64,000 bases of DNA from the NCBI GenBank assembly GCA_003021045.1, contig PXRN01000003.1, positions 126,001 to 190,000 on the forward strand, in the 5' to 3' direction. The DNA is from Halobacteriales archaeon QS_4_69_34 (GTDB lineage: Archaea > Halobacteriota > Halobacteria > Halobacteriales > Halococcaceae). Positions within the stretch are counted from its first letter, which is position 1. Each line of letters opens with the position of its first letter. The position numbers and the translations under genes were made by a program. Below the pieces are notes generated by a model. It was not told the DNA's origin. It searched no databases and worked only from the letters and a program-made list of their open reading frames with translations. Shown here in pieces: positions 1 through 8,745 of this stretch.

Positions 1-612
1 GCGCTGGTCGGTTTCAGTGTACCGGGCCGCGGTCTCGCGAAAGACCGTCTCGCCGCCGTCGATCCCCTCGCACCCGATCTCGATGGCCGCGTCCGCGCCG
101 GCCCGTATCTCCCGGCGGAGGCTCCGGCTGAACGAGTCCAGCAGGGCGTCCGGCGAGCGGTTCCCGACGTCGAGCCGATACGTGAAAGCCGGCGACACGG
201 AGAGTCCGTTCCACCGGTAGGGACGCGGGTCGCCGTAGGCGGGATGACAGACCGTCCGAAAGAGGGTCCTCGAAGAGCCGACGCCGAACGCATCGAGCAC
301 CCCCTCGGCGAAGCGCCCGTTGACCGCCTCCTGTTTGCGCCGCTTCGGACTCGTCGCCATCACCAGCGGGCCGAGGTTCGGGACGGCCATCCCCGGTGGC
401 GGCGAGGACACCACCCTCACGCCGGGACCGCGCCGCACGAACAGGGGGGCCATCGCCACCAGCTGCTCGCCGCGGTAGCCCCCCACGAGGGCGAGCTCGC
501 CGGGCGCGTGCTCGGCGAGTACGGACAGCGCCGCCGGCGCGTGGAAGGGCTCGAATCCGCTCGACGGCAGCGCGGACGCCCACTCCCCGAGCGACAGCCG
601 CTCGATTCTCAT
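1..612 (-). CDS. FemAB/GNAT-type acyltransferase, 3' part cut by window edge
   Basis: The minus-strand frame opens with ATG at 612 (MRIERLSLGEWAS) and stays open for 204 codons to the window edge, so the C-terminus is missing. It is clearly a paralogue of the protein at 12355-13359: both share the order PLF near residue 60, a 'PPPG...VPNLGP' segment, 'KRRKQEAVNGRF' against 'KRRKAERRHERF', 'RWNG' against 'KWNG', and 'SRSLRREIRAGAD' against 'SSDARSNVRN'. The family (FemAB or BioF2-like acetyltransferase fold) transfers acyl or aminoacyl groups, often in cell-envelope glycan loci. It follows the deacetylase gene after a 261-bp gap, so it may belong to the sugar operon or have its own promoter; I see no convincing TATA box in the gap. 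The substrate is unknown. Confidence 0.8.
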   Translation of the reverse strand, partial: MRIERLSLGEWASALPSSGFEPFHAPAALSVLAEHAPGELALVGGYRGEQLVAMAPLFVRRGPGVRVVSSPPPGMAVPNLGPLVMATSPKRRKQEAVNGRFAEGVLDAFGVGSSRTLFRTVCHPAYGDPRPYRWNGLSVSPAFTYRLDVGNRSPDALLDSFSRSLRREIRAGADAAIEIGCEGIDGGETVFRETAARYTETDQR

Positions 613-873
613 GGCGCTCTCGCGCGACGGTGGCCGGCTTCGGTCATCGATGTCTTCCGTTGCCCGACTACCGGACAAAAGCGTTCCCGTTAGGATCGAG
701 TCCCGCTCGGTTCCGGGCCGCCCGTCCCCACACCGGGACGGCGTGGCGCTGACGGGACGGTGGCGTCGCGTCGACGACGGACGATACGACCGCTGCCCGA
801 CCATCACGCCAGTCGTCGGCCCGCGCCGTCTCCGACCGTTCTCGCGCCGTTGCCGTCCCCCTGTCCGTCGCTC

Positions 874-1839
874 TCAGTAGTCGAGCGCGTCGTACAGTTC
901 GGCGGGCGGGCCGACCCACGCGCCCATGTCGAGCGCGCGCTCGATCAGCCGCCGATAGAGCCCGCGGTAGTCGGGGAACTCGGGCGCGAACAGTCGGGGG
1001 TGCCACAGCACCGTCATGGTCGCGCCGTGTGCGGCCGCCTCGGCGAGCAGGCGCTCGCACTCGTCCCACGCCGCCTCGATCCCGCCCGCCGCACGCACCA
1101 GCGCCACCTCCATGACGGTCAGCGGGAAGACGACGAACCCGTCGTCGAAGGGGCGCAGCGGGTCGTAGCCGTGCCGGAAGCCGTACTCCGTGGCTGATCC
1201 CAGGCTGCTGTCGTAGTCCAGCCCGAGCGCCCGGTGGTGCGCCCAGGTTTCCGGGGCCCGTAGGTTGAGGTAGTGCTGGCGGCCCCCGCGGACCGGGTGC
1301 CCGAGCGCGCGCTCGACGCGCCGCTTCTCTACGCGGAGGCGCTCGCGGTCGTCGGCCGTGTCGTAGGAGCCGTGCAGGCCGACCTCCCAGCCACCGGCGT
1401 CGAGCCGGCGGATCACCTCGGTCATACGGGGCGCGCCGACGTCGTACCGGCCGAGGTGTTCGAGCCACGCGATCGGGCGCAGCCACTCCCGAAGTGGACG
1501 CTCGCCGAGCCGGCGCGCGCTGAGGAAGTAGAACGCCGAGCGCACGCCCAGCTCGGCTTCCAGCGCCATCACCACCTCGAACTGCCAGTAGGGGTTCGTC
1601 CCGGCCCGGAGCGCACGGAGGTGGGCGGGGCGGCGCTCGGCGAGCGCGTAGTAGAGCGCCTGGTAGGTCTTGTGCGGTCGGTCGACGTCGTGGGTGAGAC
1701 AGAGCGCGAACGGGGCCTCTTCGGGCCCGGGAGTCCCGGCGGCCGGCGTCCCGTCGGGTGTCGGTGCGGCGTCCGCCGGCTCCCCGTCCACCGACGTCCG
1801 GCTCGCCGCCCCGTTGCCGCCGCTCGTGGACCCACCCAT
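874..1839 (-). CDS. Polysaccharide deacetylase (NodB-like)
   Basis: This 321-residue protein has a NodB-like metal-dependent deacetylase domain. After a disordered Gly/Ala/Pro/Asp-rich leader of about 42 residues comes the metal-binding motif THDVD (about residues 49-53), followed by GLHGSYD (about 154-160) and the C-terminal motif VLWHPRLF. The family removes N- or O-acetyl groups from polysaccharides or sugar nucleotides. ATG at 1839 lies 2 bp after the stop of the epimerase gene, so translation is probably coupled; longer versions of the frame read through the epimerase gene and are discarded. No signal peptide is visible, suggesting action on a cytoplasmic or lipid-linked precursor. The substrate is inferred only from context, namely an acetamido sugar made by this operon. 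Confidence 0.85.
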   Translation of the reverse strand: MGGSTSGGNGAASRTSVDGEPADAAPTPDGTPAAGTPGPEEAPFALCLTHDVDRPHKTYQALYYALAERRPAHLRALRAGTNPYWQFEVVMALEAELGVRSAFYFLSARRLGERPLREWLRPIAWLEHLGRYDVGAPRMTEVIRRLDAGGWEVGLHGSYDTADDRERLRVEKRRVERALGHPVRGGRQHYLNLRAPETWAHHRALGLDYDSSLGSATEYGFRHGYDPLRPFDDGFVVFPLTVMEVALVRAAGGIEAAWDECERLLAEAAAHGATMTVLWHPRLFAPEFPDYRGLYRRLIERALDMGAWVGPPAELYDALDY

Positions 1840-1841
1840 GC

Positions 1842-2903
1842 TCAGGCGTGGCTCTCGATGGCGTCGGCGATCCGGACGGCCGCGTCGCCGTCGCCGTAGA
1901 GTTCGGGTTTCGGGGGCAGCTCGATCGGCCGGGAGAGTGCGCGCGCGATCGCCGCCCGGTCGGCGCCCACCAGCGTGTTCCAGCCCGCTTCCACGGTCTC
2001 GACCCACTCGGTCTCCTCGCGGAGGGTCACACACGGCGTATCGAGGAAAAAGGCCTCCTTCTGGACGCCGCCGGAGTCGGTGGCGACCCGCTCGGCTCCG
2101 TCGAGCAGCCGGACGAAGTCGAGGTAGCTCGCCGGCGGGACGAGCGTGAGCTGCTCTTCCGCGGTCGTCCGAAGTCCGAACGCGTCGAGGCGTTCGAGCG
2201 TGCGGGGATGGACGGGGAGGACGACCTCGCGGGGGGCCTCGCTCAGTCCCCTCACGATCGCTTCGAGCCGGTCGGGGTCGTCGGTGTTGCCCGCCCGATG
2301 GACGGTGGCGAGGACGTACTCGCCGCTGTTCAGCCCGTGCTCGTGGAGGATCGTCGAGCGGTCGGCCGCGCGCTCGCGCGCCCACCGGATGGCGTCGTAC
2401 ATCACGTCGCCGGTGCGGTGGACGCCCGCGATGCCCTCCCGACCCAGGTTCCGTGCACCCCGCTCGGTCGGCGCGAAGAGGAGATCGGAGACGTGATCGG
2501 TGAGCACGCGGTTTACCTCCTCGGGCATCTCGCGGTTGAAACTTCGGAGACCGGCCTCGACGTGGGCGAGCGTCGCCTCGGTCTTGGCGGCGACCATCGC
2601 GCCGGCGAGCGTCGAGTTCGTATCGCCGTAGACCACGATCACGTCCGGACGCTCCTCGGCGACGAGCTCGCCGAGGCGGACGATCATCGCGCCCGTCTGC
2701 TGGCCGTGGGTGTCCGAGCCGACTCCGAGGTCGTACTCCGGGGCGGGGATGTCGAGTTCGGCGAAGAACACGTCGGACATCCCCTCGCTGTAGTGCTGGC
2801 CGGTGTGGACGAGCACCTCCTCGTGCCGGCCGCGCAGCTCCCGGGAGACGGGAAACGCCTTGACGAACTGCGGGCGCGCGCCGACGACCGAGACGATCTT
2901 CAT
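1842..2903 (-). CDS. wecB: UDP-N-acetylglucosamine 2-epimerase family (WecB/WbpI-like)
   Basis: This 353-residue protein is the normal length for non-hydrolysing UDP-GlcNAc 2-epimerases. It starts MKIVSVVGARPQFVKAFP, and ATG at 2903 is chosen because the family begins here. It carries VYGDTNSTLAGA, the family signature HVEAGLRSFNREMPEEVNR, and SGGVQKEAFFLDTPCVTLREE in the UDP-binding C-terminal half. The classical reaction interconverts UDP-GlcNAc and UDP-ManNAc. Because an oxidoreductase, an aminotransferase and an acetyltransferase sit in the same operon, the actual substrate may instead be UDP-GlcNAc3NAcA, as for WbpI of the WbpABDEI pathway. The enzyme should be cytoplasmic. The family call is firm; the substrate is inference. 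Confidence 0.92.
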   Translation of the reverse strand: MKIVSVVGARPQFVKAFPVSRELRGRHEEVLVHTGQHYSEGMSDVFFAELDIPAPEYDLGVGSDTHGQQTGAMIVRLGELVAEERPDVIVVYGDTNSTLAGAMVAAKTEATLAHVEAGLRSFNREMPEEVNRVLTDHVSDLLFAPTERGARNLGREGIAGVHRTGDVMYDAIRWARERAADRSTILHEHGLNSGEYVLATVHRAGNTDDPDRLEAIVRGLSEAPREVVLPVHPRTLERLDAFGLRTTAEEQLTLVPPASYLDFVRLLDGAERVATDSGGVQKEAFFLDTPCVTLREETEWVETVEAGWNTLVGADRAAIARALSRPIELPPKPELYGDGDAAVRIADAIESHA

Positions 2904-2933
2904 GTGCGTGTACCTATGCACTGCGGCCCGGGC

Positions 2934-4106
2934 TCAAGACGCTTCCCCATCGCCGTCGACCTCCAGGCCCGCGTTCTCCCGGCGGTCGTAGGCCATGCCC
3001 ATCGCGAGGGCCACGCCGCCGACCGCCGCCAGCAGGATCGAAAGCGCGCCCGAGACGAACGCCGAGCCCATCCCGAACAGCGACCACAGCGCGACCAGGC
3101 TCCCGAGCAGCCCCATGCCGAGGCCGACCGCCCCGACCAAATAGAGGATGACCAGCGGGTGGAAGTCCCGGACGAGGTACTTCGCGCTCAACCGCCCCAG
3201 GAAGTTCCGCAGCAGGATCGCCGAGAGGTTCGGCACGAACGACCCGTATCGAATCTCGCTCTGCTCGTCGCCGTAGATGGCCGGGTGGGAGACGTCCGCG
3301 ATCGTCATCTCGCGGGCGTTGAGCGCCGCGAGCACGTCGTTCAGGAAGCCGTAGCCGTCGTAGAGCTTGTTCAGGGAGAGGCGTTCGAGCGCGTCCCGGG
3401 AGATCGCCGTGTAGCCGTTCTGCGGGTCGGTCATCTTCCAGTAGCCGGTCGAGACCTTGGTGAGAAAGGTGAGCAGGGAGTTGCCGAAGAAACGCCAGCG
3501 AGACATCGCCGAGCGGTCGCGGTGGCGCAGCCGGGTTCCTTTCGCGTAGTCGGCCCGGCCGGTCGCCACGGGATCGATGATCCGATCGAGGTAGTCGGGC
3601 GGGTGCTGGCTGTCGGCGTCCATGACGGCGACGACGTCCATCCCGTCGGCGAGTGCGCGCCGGTAGCCGGTCTTGACCGCGCCGCCCCGGCCCCGGTTTC
3701 GCTCGTGGCGGATCGGCACCACCCGCGCGGCGGCGATCGTCCCGGTAGTGCTCGCGGCGTCGGGCAGGTCGGCGCTCGTGACCGCTCCGCTGCTCGCCAC
3801 CGATGCGCCGCGTTCGTCCGCGGAACGTCCGTCCACGCCGGGTCTGTCGCCCGCGCCGGAGCCGTCGACGCCGAACCCGCCGTCGGCGCGCGCGTCGCCG
3901 TGGGTCCCCTCGGACGTCCCCCGGGCGTCGGGCCGGTTTGCCCGGGCGGCGTGACGTTCGATCTCCGCCCACGTCCCGTCGGTCGAGCAGTCGTCGACGA
4001 CGTAGATGCGGTCGACGAAGGCGGGCATCGTGTCGATGACCGCACCGACGAACCCCTCCTCGTCGTGTGCCGGGACGACGACGCCGACGGTCTTGTCCCG
4101 GTACAT
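2934..4106 (-). CDS. GT2 glycosyltransferase with C-terminal membrane segments (DPM1-like)
   Basis: The GT2 fold begins at once (MYRDKTVGVVVPAHDEEGFV), followed by YVVDDCSTDGTW, the donor-site motif MDADSQHPPDYLDRIID and GYGFLNDVLAAL. Two or more hydrophobic helices form the C-terminus, so the enzyme probably sits on the cytoplasmic face of the membrane and acts on a polyprenyl-phosphate acceptor. An insertion of roughly 80 residues rich in Gly, Ser, Asp and Arg interrupts the catalytic domain between about residues 50 and 125, unusual for the family. ATG at 4106 is preferred because relatives start MYRD; a GTG at 4115 would overlap the upstream stop (GTGA) and add three residues. The gene lies 30 bp upstream of wecB in the same operon. 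Confidence 0.87.
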   Translation of the reverse strand: MYRDKTVGVVVPAHDEEGFVGAVIDTMPAFVDRIYVVDDCSTDGTWAEIERHAARANRPDARGTSEGTHGDARADGGFGVDGSGAGDRPGVDGRSADERGASVASSGAVTSADLPDAASTTGTIAAARVVPIRHERNRGRGGAVKTGYRRALADGMDVVAVMDADSQHPPDYLDRIIDPVATGRADYAKGTRLRHRDRSAMSRWRFFGNSLLTFLTKVSTGYWKMTDPQNGYTAISRDALERLSLNKLYDGYGFLNDVLAALNAREMTIADVSHPAIYGDEQSEIRYGSFVPNLSAILLRNFLGRLSAKYLVRDFHPLVILYLVGAVGLGMGLLGSLVALWSLFGMGSAFVSGALSILLAAVGGVALAMGMAYDRRENAGLEVDGDGEAS

Positions 4107-4111
4107 TATCG

Positions 4112-5668
4112 TCACCGACGATCGCTCCCGATCGTATATAGCCTATGGTCGGTTTCCGACAGGTCGAGCACGCCGCGGCCGTCGACCACGATCAGTCCAC
4201 CGCCGCCAGCGTCGACGTCGGCATCCCCGTTCCCGTCGGCATCACCGGCCGGACCGAGCATCCCCCACTCGATGGTCTCGAACTCCTCGTGAGCGGTCAC
4301 GAGGACGGCCGCGTCGAGATCACAGCCGGGGAGATCACCGATCCCGACGGGCTCGGTGCCGAACGCCGCGATCTCTGCGGGCGCGAGCAGCGGATCGGCC
4401 GCGAGCACCGCCGCCCCGGCCCCGTTCAGTTCCTCGATCACCCCTCGGGCCGGCGTCGCGGCCGTCTCTTCGACGCCGGGCCGGTAGGTCAGCCCGAGTA
4501 CGAGGGCCCTCGCCCCGTCGAGTTCGCGGCCTTCCGCGGCGAACTCCTCGCGCAGCTTCGCCACGGCGACGGTGGGCATCGAATCGTTGACCGCGCGCGC
4601 CGTCTCCATGAGGGGCGCGTCGACCCCGAAGCCGTCGATCAAAAACTGGGGATAGTAGGGAATGCAGTGGCCGCCGACGCCGATCCCCGGGTCGTGGATA
4701 TCACAGTATGGCTGGGTGTTCGCCGCCGCGATCGCCCCGCGGACGTCGATTTCGAGTGCGTCCGAAAAGCGCGCGAGCTCGTTGGCGAGCGCGATGTTCA
4801 CGTCGCGGTAGACGCCCTCGAACACCTTGACGGCCTCCGCGGTCGTCGCGTCCGCGACCGCGAGCACGCCCGCCGAGTTGATCTCTTCGTAGACGAGCGT
4901 CGCCGCGCGGGTGCTCTCGGCGTCGATCCCGCCCACGATCTTGGGGTACGCGCCCCGGATGTCCTCGATCGCGCGGCCGCTCGACGTGCGCTCGGGACAG
5001 AACGCGAGCCCGAACTGTCTCCGACTACCGTTCTCACCACTATCACCGCCGCCGAGCCCGCTCCCCTCGGCCAACAGCGGCCCGAGTGCGTCGCGGCAGG
5101 TCCCCGGGGGGACCGTCGATTCGACGACGACGAGGTCGTCCGGGTCGAGCCCGGCGGCCACCGCCTCGCCGACGGCTTCGAGCGCCGAGAGGTCGGCCAC
5201 GCGCGCGGCGGTCAGCCCGACCGGCACGACGACGACGTGGATCGACGCGGCGGCGGCCGCGGCGCGCGCGTCGGTCGTCGCCCGGAGCGCGCCCGAATCG
5301 ACCGTCCGGGCGACGAGTTCGTCGAGGCCGGGCTCGCGGCCGACGTGGCTCTCGCCGCCGTTCACCGCCTCGACCACCGCGGGATCGACGTCGACTCCGG
5401 TCACGTTCCCCGCGACGTCGGCGTAGACCGCCGCGAGCGGAAGTCCCATCTTGCCGAGCCCGTAGACCGCCGTCGGGACGTCGCCGTCGAGAAACGCCGC
5501 GCGCTGGTCTCCGGGGGACGCCCCGCTCCCGTAGAGACCGAAACCGCCGCCGGGATCGGAGCTGCCGGACGCGGGCTCGCCTCCAGAGTCGGAGCCTTCT
5601 GACTCGGAGCCGCGATCCGAGCCCGAACCGTCCGTGCCGTCCGGCCGTCCGCGATCGGAGTGACTCAC
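4112..5668 (-). CDS. wecC: UDP-N-acetyl sugar 6-dehydrogenase (WecC/WbpA-like)
   Basis: This 518-residue member of the UDP-glucose/UDP-ManNAc dehydrogenase family oxidises C6 of a UDP-N-acetylhexosamine to a uronic acid using NAD+. It has a Rossmann motif GLGKMGLPLA after a disordered leader of about 45 residues, the CPERTSSGRA motif, the catalytic Cys in GVGGHCIPYYPQ, and the C-terminal UDP-binding domain (LGLTYRPGVEETAATPA). Two Gly/Asp-rich insertions interrupt it, one before the CPER motif and one near the C-terminus. I take GTG at 5668 as start: it overlaps the TGA of the preceding oxidoreductase gene (GTGA), and upstream residues belong to that gene's shadow. Context suggests either UDP-ManNAc (WecC) or UDP-GlcNAc (WbpA) as substrate. 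Confidence 0.9.
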   Translation of the reverse strand: MSHSDRGRPDGTDGSGSDRGSESEGSDSGGEPASGSSDPGGGFGLYGSGASPGDQRAAFLDGDVPTAVYGLGKMGLPLAAVYADVAGNVTGVDVDPAVVEAVNGGESHVGREPGLDELVARTVDSGALRATTDARAAAAAASIHVVVVPVGLTAARVADLSALEAVGEAVAAGLDPDDLVVVESTVPPGTCRDALGPLLAEGSGLGGGDSGENGSRRQFGLAFCPERTSSGRAIEDIRGAYPKIVGGIDAESTRAATLVYEEINSAGVLAVADATTAEAVKVFEGVYRDVNIALANELARFSDALEIDVRGAIAAANTQPYCDIHDPGIGVGGHCIPYYPQFLIDGFGVDAPLMETARAVNDSMPTVAVAKLREEFAAEGRELDGARALVLGLTYRPGVEETAATPARGVIEELNGAGAAVLAADPLLAPAEIAAFGTEPVGIGDLPGCDLDAAVLVTAHEEFETIEWGMLGPAGDADGNGDADVDAGGGGLIVVDGRGVLDLSETDHRLYTIGSDRR

Positions 5669-6747
5669 TGCGAGTCGACCTCCAGGGCCCGCCGTTCGCC
5701 GGCCGCGAGGTCGGTGATCCAGCGCGCGACTTCGAGCGCGCGCACGCCGTCCTCGCCCGTGACGACGGGCTCGGTCCCCGCAGTGGCGCTCTCGATGAAG
5801 GCGGCGAGCTCCGTGCGCAGCTCCTCGCCGCTCTCGACCATCGGCCGCTCGACGACCTCCTCGTGGCGATACCGCACGCCCCCGTTGCCCTCGACGTACT
5901 CGGGCAGCGACTGTCGGTGGACCTCGACGAGCTGGCTGATGTAATCGACCGTGATCAGGCTCTCCTCGGTCGTGATCGAGAGCTCGCGGATCTTCTTCTG
6001 GGTGACGCGGCTGGCCGTCAGGCTGGCGACCACCCCGTTCGCGAAGCGCAGCTGGGCGTCGATGTAGCGGTTGTCGCGTGCACCGACGGCGTTGACGAGA
6101 TCGATCTCGCTTTCGACCAACGAAAGGAGGACGTCGATGTCGTGGATCATCAGGTCCATCACGGCGTCGTCGCCGATCTCGCGCTCGCGGGGGGCACCGA
6201 GCCGGCGTGCGTCGACCGCGATGACCTCCTGGCCGTCGAGGACGTCCCGGGCCGCCCGCACGGCCGGGTTGAACCGCTCGATGTGGCCCACCTGGAGGAC
6301 GACGCCACGCTCCGCGGCGAGCGCCGTCAGGGCGCGGCCCGCCTCCGGATCGGCGACGAACGGCTTCTCGACGAGGACGTCCACCCCCTGCTCGATACAC
6401 TTCCGGGCGATCCCGTGGTGGTGGGCGGTCGGTACCGCGACCGAGACCACCGCGACGGTTTCCATGAGGGCGTCGATCGACAGCGCGCGGGTGCCGTGTC
6501 TGGCTGCGACCGCCGCCGCGCGGTCGGGATCTGCGTCCGTGACGCCGGCGAGTTCGACACCGGGCAGCTCGGCGTAGACCCGCGCGTGGTGTTGGCCCAT
6601 GCTCCCGACGCCGATCACGCCCGCGGTCACCGGCTCCGTCCGCTCGCGCCCGCTCCCGTCCGCCTTCGCGGGGCCGATCTTCGGCCCCGTCGGCCCCGTT
6701 CCGTCCTCGGGGCTGTATCCGTCGTCCGCGCGTTCGTCGCGGCTCAT
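5665..6747 (-). CDS. Gfo/Idh/MocA-family oxidoreductase (WbpB-like)
   Basis: This 360-residue NAD-dependent oxidoreductase has an N-terminal Rossmann motif AGVIGVGSMGQHHARVY after a disordered leader of about 38 residues, the family motif VEKPFVADPEAG, and a C-terminal Gfo/Idh dimerisation domain (GHIERFNPAV, DLMIHDIDVLL). In WbpB/WlbA-type enzymes this domain oxidises C3 of UDP-GlcNAcA to a 3-keto sugar, the substrate for the next aminotransferase. Here the aminotransferase gene is directly upstream and overlaps by 4 bp (ATGA at 6744-6747), and the 6-dehydrogenase gene overlaps downstream. That arrangement supports the WbpB assignment by context, though the sequence alone only proves the Gfo/Idh family. 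Confidence 0.88.
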   Translation of the reverse strand: MSRDERADDGYSPEDGTGPTGPKIGPAKADGSGRERTEPVTAGVIGVGSMGQHHARVYAELPGVELAGVTDADPDRAAAVAARHGTRALSIDALMETVAVVSVAVPTAHHHGIARKCIEQGVDVLVEKPFVADPEAGRALTALAAERGVVLQVGHIERFNPAVRAARDVLDGQEVIAVDARRLGAPREREIGDDAVMDLMIHDIDVLLSLVESEIDLVNAVGARDNRYIDAQLRFANGVVASLTASRVTQKKIRELSITTEESLITVDYISQLVEVHRQSLPEYVEGNGGVRYRHEEVVERPMVESGEELRTELAAFIESATAGTEPVVTGEDGVRALEVARWITDLAAGERRALEVDSQ

Positions 6748-7832
6748 GCGACCGCCTCCACGCCCGCGCCGACGGCCGCGATCACCCGCTCGACCTCCGT
6801 GGCCGAGAGCCCCGGATGGACCGGCAGAGAGAGCACCTCGCGGGCCGCGCGCTCGGCCTCCGGGGCGTCGGGGTCGTGATCCGCGTAGGGAGGCCGTTCG
6901 TGGATCGGCCGCGGGTAGTACACCTTGCTGCCGACGCCCTCGCGTTCGAGTGCAGCCGCGAGCCGGTCCCGGTCGGGACTCCGGATCGTGTACTGGTGAT
7001 AGACGTGTCTGTGACCTTCGGGCTCGATTGGGGTCTCCACGGCGTCCGCGAGCCCCTCGGTGAGCCGCGCGGCGTTCGCGCGGCGGGCCTCGTTGTATTC
7101 CGGGAGACGCTCCAGCTGAACGCGACCGATCGCCGCGAGGAGGCTCGACAGTCGGAAGTTGTGCCCGACCGAGGCGTGCTCGGCGGCGACCCCACCGGCG
7201 GTGCGGCCGTGATTGACGAAACTCGCCGCACGCTCCGCGATCGTCTCGTCGTCGGTGAGCACCATGCCGCCTTCGCCGGTCGTCATGTTCTTCGTCGGAT
7301 AGAACGAAAAGCAGGCCGCGTCGCCGAACGTCCCGACGCGTTCGCCCTCGAACCCGGCACCGTGAGCCTGTGCGGCGTCCTCGATCAGGAGGAGGTCGTG
7401 CTCGTCGGCGATCTCGCCCAAGTGAGCCATCTCGGCGGGCAGTCCGTAGAGGTGGACGGGCAAGAGCGCGTCCACGTCGCGCTCCCGAACGATCTCCTCG
7501 ACGGCGTGGGGATCGATGGTGTGTGTCTCGGCGTCGACGTCGGCGAACACGGGTTCCGCGCCCGCGAACCGGACAGCGTTCGCGCTGGCGATAAAAGAAA
7601 AGGGCGTCGTCACCACGCGGTCGCCCGCGCCGATCCCGAGCGCTTCGAGGGCGGTGTGGAGCGCGGTCGTCCCGTTGGTGGTGGCGACGCCGTGCTCAAC
7701 GCCGCAAAAGTCGGCGAACTCGGACTCGAACCGTCGTACTTCGGGACCGTCGGCCAGCTGGCCGCTCTCGGCGATCTCGCCCACTGCTTCGAGCTCGCGC
7801 GCGCCGAGTTCGGGCTCGGCGATCGGGATCAT
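6744..7832 (-). CDS. DegT/DnrJ/EryC1/StrS aminotransferase (WbpE-like)
   Basis: This 362-residue PLP-dependent sugar aminotransferase starts MIPIAEPELGARELEAVGE. It has TTNGTTALHTALEALGIG, the motif DAAQAHGA, the PLP lysine in CFSFYPTKNMTTGEGG and the usual C-terminal fold. The family transfers an amino group from glutamate to a keto sugar nucleotide. With the Gfo/Idh enzyme downstream and a left-handed beta-helix acetyltransferase upstream, the likely product is a UDP-3-amino-3-deoxy sugar. ATG at 7832 overlaps the stop of the acetyltransferase (ATGA), and its own stop overlaps the next start, so the four sugar-nucleotide genes are translationally coupled. The longer upstream reading of this frame has no conserved sequence and is discarded. 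Confidence 0.92.
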   Translation of the reverse strand: MIPIAEPELGARELEAVGEIAESGQLADGPEVRRFESEFADFCGVEHGVATTNGTTALHTALEALGIGAGDRVVTTPFSFIASANAVRFAGAEPVFADVDAETHTIDPHAVEEIVRERDVDALLPVHLYGLPAEMAHLGEIADEHDLLLIEDAAQAHGAGFEGERVGTFGDAACFSFYPTKNMTTGEGGMVLTDDETIAERAASFVNHGRTAGGVAAEHASVGHNFRLSSLLAAIGRVQLERLPEYNEARRANAARLTEGLADAVETPIEPEGHRHVYHQYTIRSPDRDRLAAALEREGVGSKVYYPRPIHERPPYADHDPDAPEAERAAREVLSLPVHPGLSATEVERVIAAVGAGVEAVA

Positions 7833-8422
7833 AGCGCGTTCCCTCCCTCGAGCTCCGCGGGCAGTGGCCGGTGGCGGGCCGGCGTGCCGATCGCCAGCGT
7901 CTCCGTGGGGACGTCGTCGGTGACGACCGCGCCGGCGGCGACGAACGCGCCCTCGCCGACGGCGATACCGGGAAGGAGCGTCGCGTTCGCACCAATCGAG
8001 GCGTCGTCTTCGAGCGTCGGTCCCGCGAGGTCGCTCTCGCGCCGAACGGGGTGGGGGTCGTTCGTGCACGTCGCCCGCGGGCCGACGAACACGCGATCGC
8101 CGACGGTGGAGTTCGCGGGCAGGTACGTGCCGGTCTGGAGGCTCACGTGCGAGCCGACGGTACAGGAGCCGTCGAGCACGACCTGAGTGCCAAGGAGGAC
8201 GTCGTCGCCGAGGACGCACTCCTCGCGCACGAGCGCGCCGTGGCCGGTGGCGAAGCCGTCGCCGATCTCGACGCCGGCGTAGACGATCGTGCCCGAGCGG
8301 ATCCGGGCGTCGTCGCCCAGCGTCGTCGGCTCCGCGTCGGGATCGGGGGCGTAGCCGACCGTGGCGTCCGCGTCGATCCGGCAGTTCGCGCCCGTGCGCG
8401 CGCCGGCCGTCGCGGCGCTCAT
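7829..8422 (-). CDS. Left-handed beta-helix N-acetyltransferase (WbpD-like)
   Basis: This 197-residue protein consists almost entirely of hexapeptide-repeat turns (for example ATVGYAPDPDAEP, IRSGTIVYAGVEIG, VFVGPRATCTNDPHPV, ATLLPGIAVGEGAFVAAG), typical of trimeric LbH acyltransferases that use acetyl-CoA. The family includes WbpD, which acetylates the 3-amino group of UDP-GlcNAc(3NH2)A. It is the first gene of the sugar-nucleotide operon. ATG at 8422 is chosen because conserved repeats begin about 15 residues later, while a longer start at 8641 would add some 70 Arg-rich residues unlike any haloarchaeal protein. The family is clear; the acceptor is inferred from its neighbours. Confidence 0.88.
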   Translation of the reverse strand: MSAATAGARTGANCRIDADATVGYAPDPDAEPTTLGDDARIRSGTIVYAGVEIGDGFATGHGALVREECVLGDDVLLGTQVVLDGSCTVGSHVSLQTGTYLPANSTVGDRVFVGPRATCTNDPHPVRRESDLAGPTLEDDASIGANATLLPGIAVGEGAFVAAGAVVTDDVPTETLAIGTPARHRPLPAELEGGNAL

Positions 8423-8745
8423 CCGGCGGGAACACCTCCTGGCGGGCGCGTGCTTCGCCAAGGGACCGAGCGGGAGGCGGTCGACCGTCGGGATACGGCG
8501 GCCGTATCGGACGCGGTATGTCGGTGCCGTCCTGTCATCTGTGTGGAGGGGGTGAGGGCGGATCGGGTGGACGATAGACCGGATCGTGTACCGTCGGTGG
8601 TGTCGTGGGTTTCGACTCTGGCTGATAGACCGCACTCTCACATATAGGAGTTTCCCATCAGGTACGCCGAGTGAGACGTTCGCGGACGGTCGGCGACCGC
8701 GCCGCCGGCGGCGTTACAGTCCGGCGGGAGCCGGGTCACACGGCG
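8423..8745. other. Intergenic region, leader of the sugar-nucleotide operon
   Basis: These 323 bp separate the flippase stop from the acetyltransferase start, both read on the minus strand. I see no credible gene. A TATA-like CTATATGTG lies on the minus strand at about 8638-8646; if it is the promoter, the mRNA would have a leader of some 190 nt. The continuous minus-strand frame through this region is arginine-rich and not convincing as protein. Confidence 0.4.

Noticed and set aside
1758-4292. 844-codon plus-strand open frame opposite the deacetylase, epimerase and GT2 genes
   Set aside because: It lies antisense to three genes with clear catalytic motifs; long antisense frames are expected at this GC content and the translation shows no domain.
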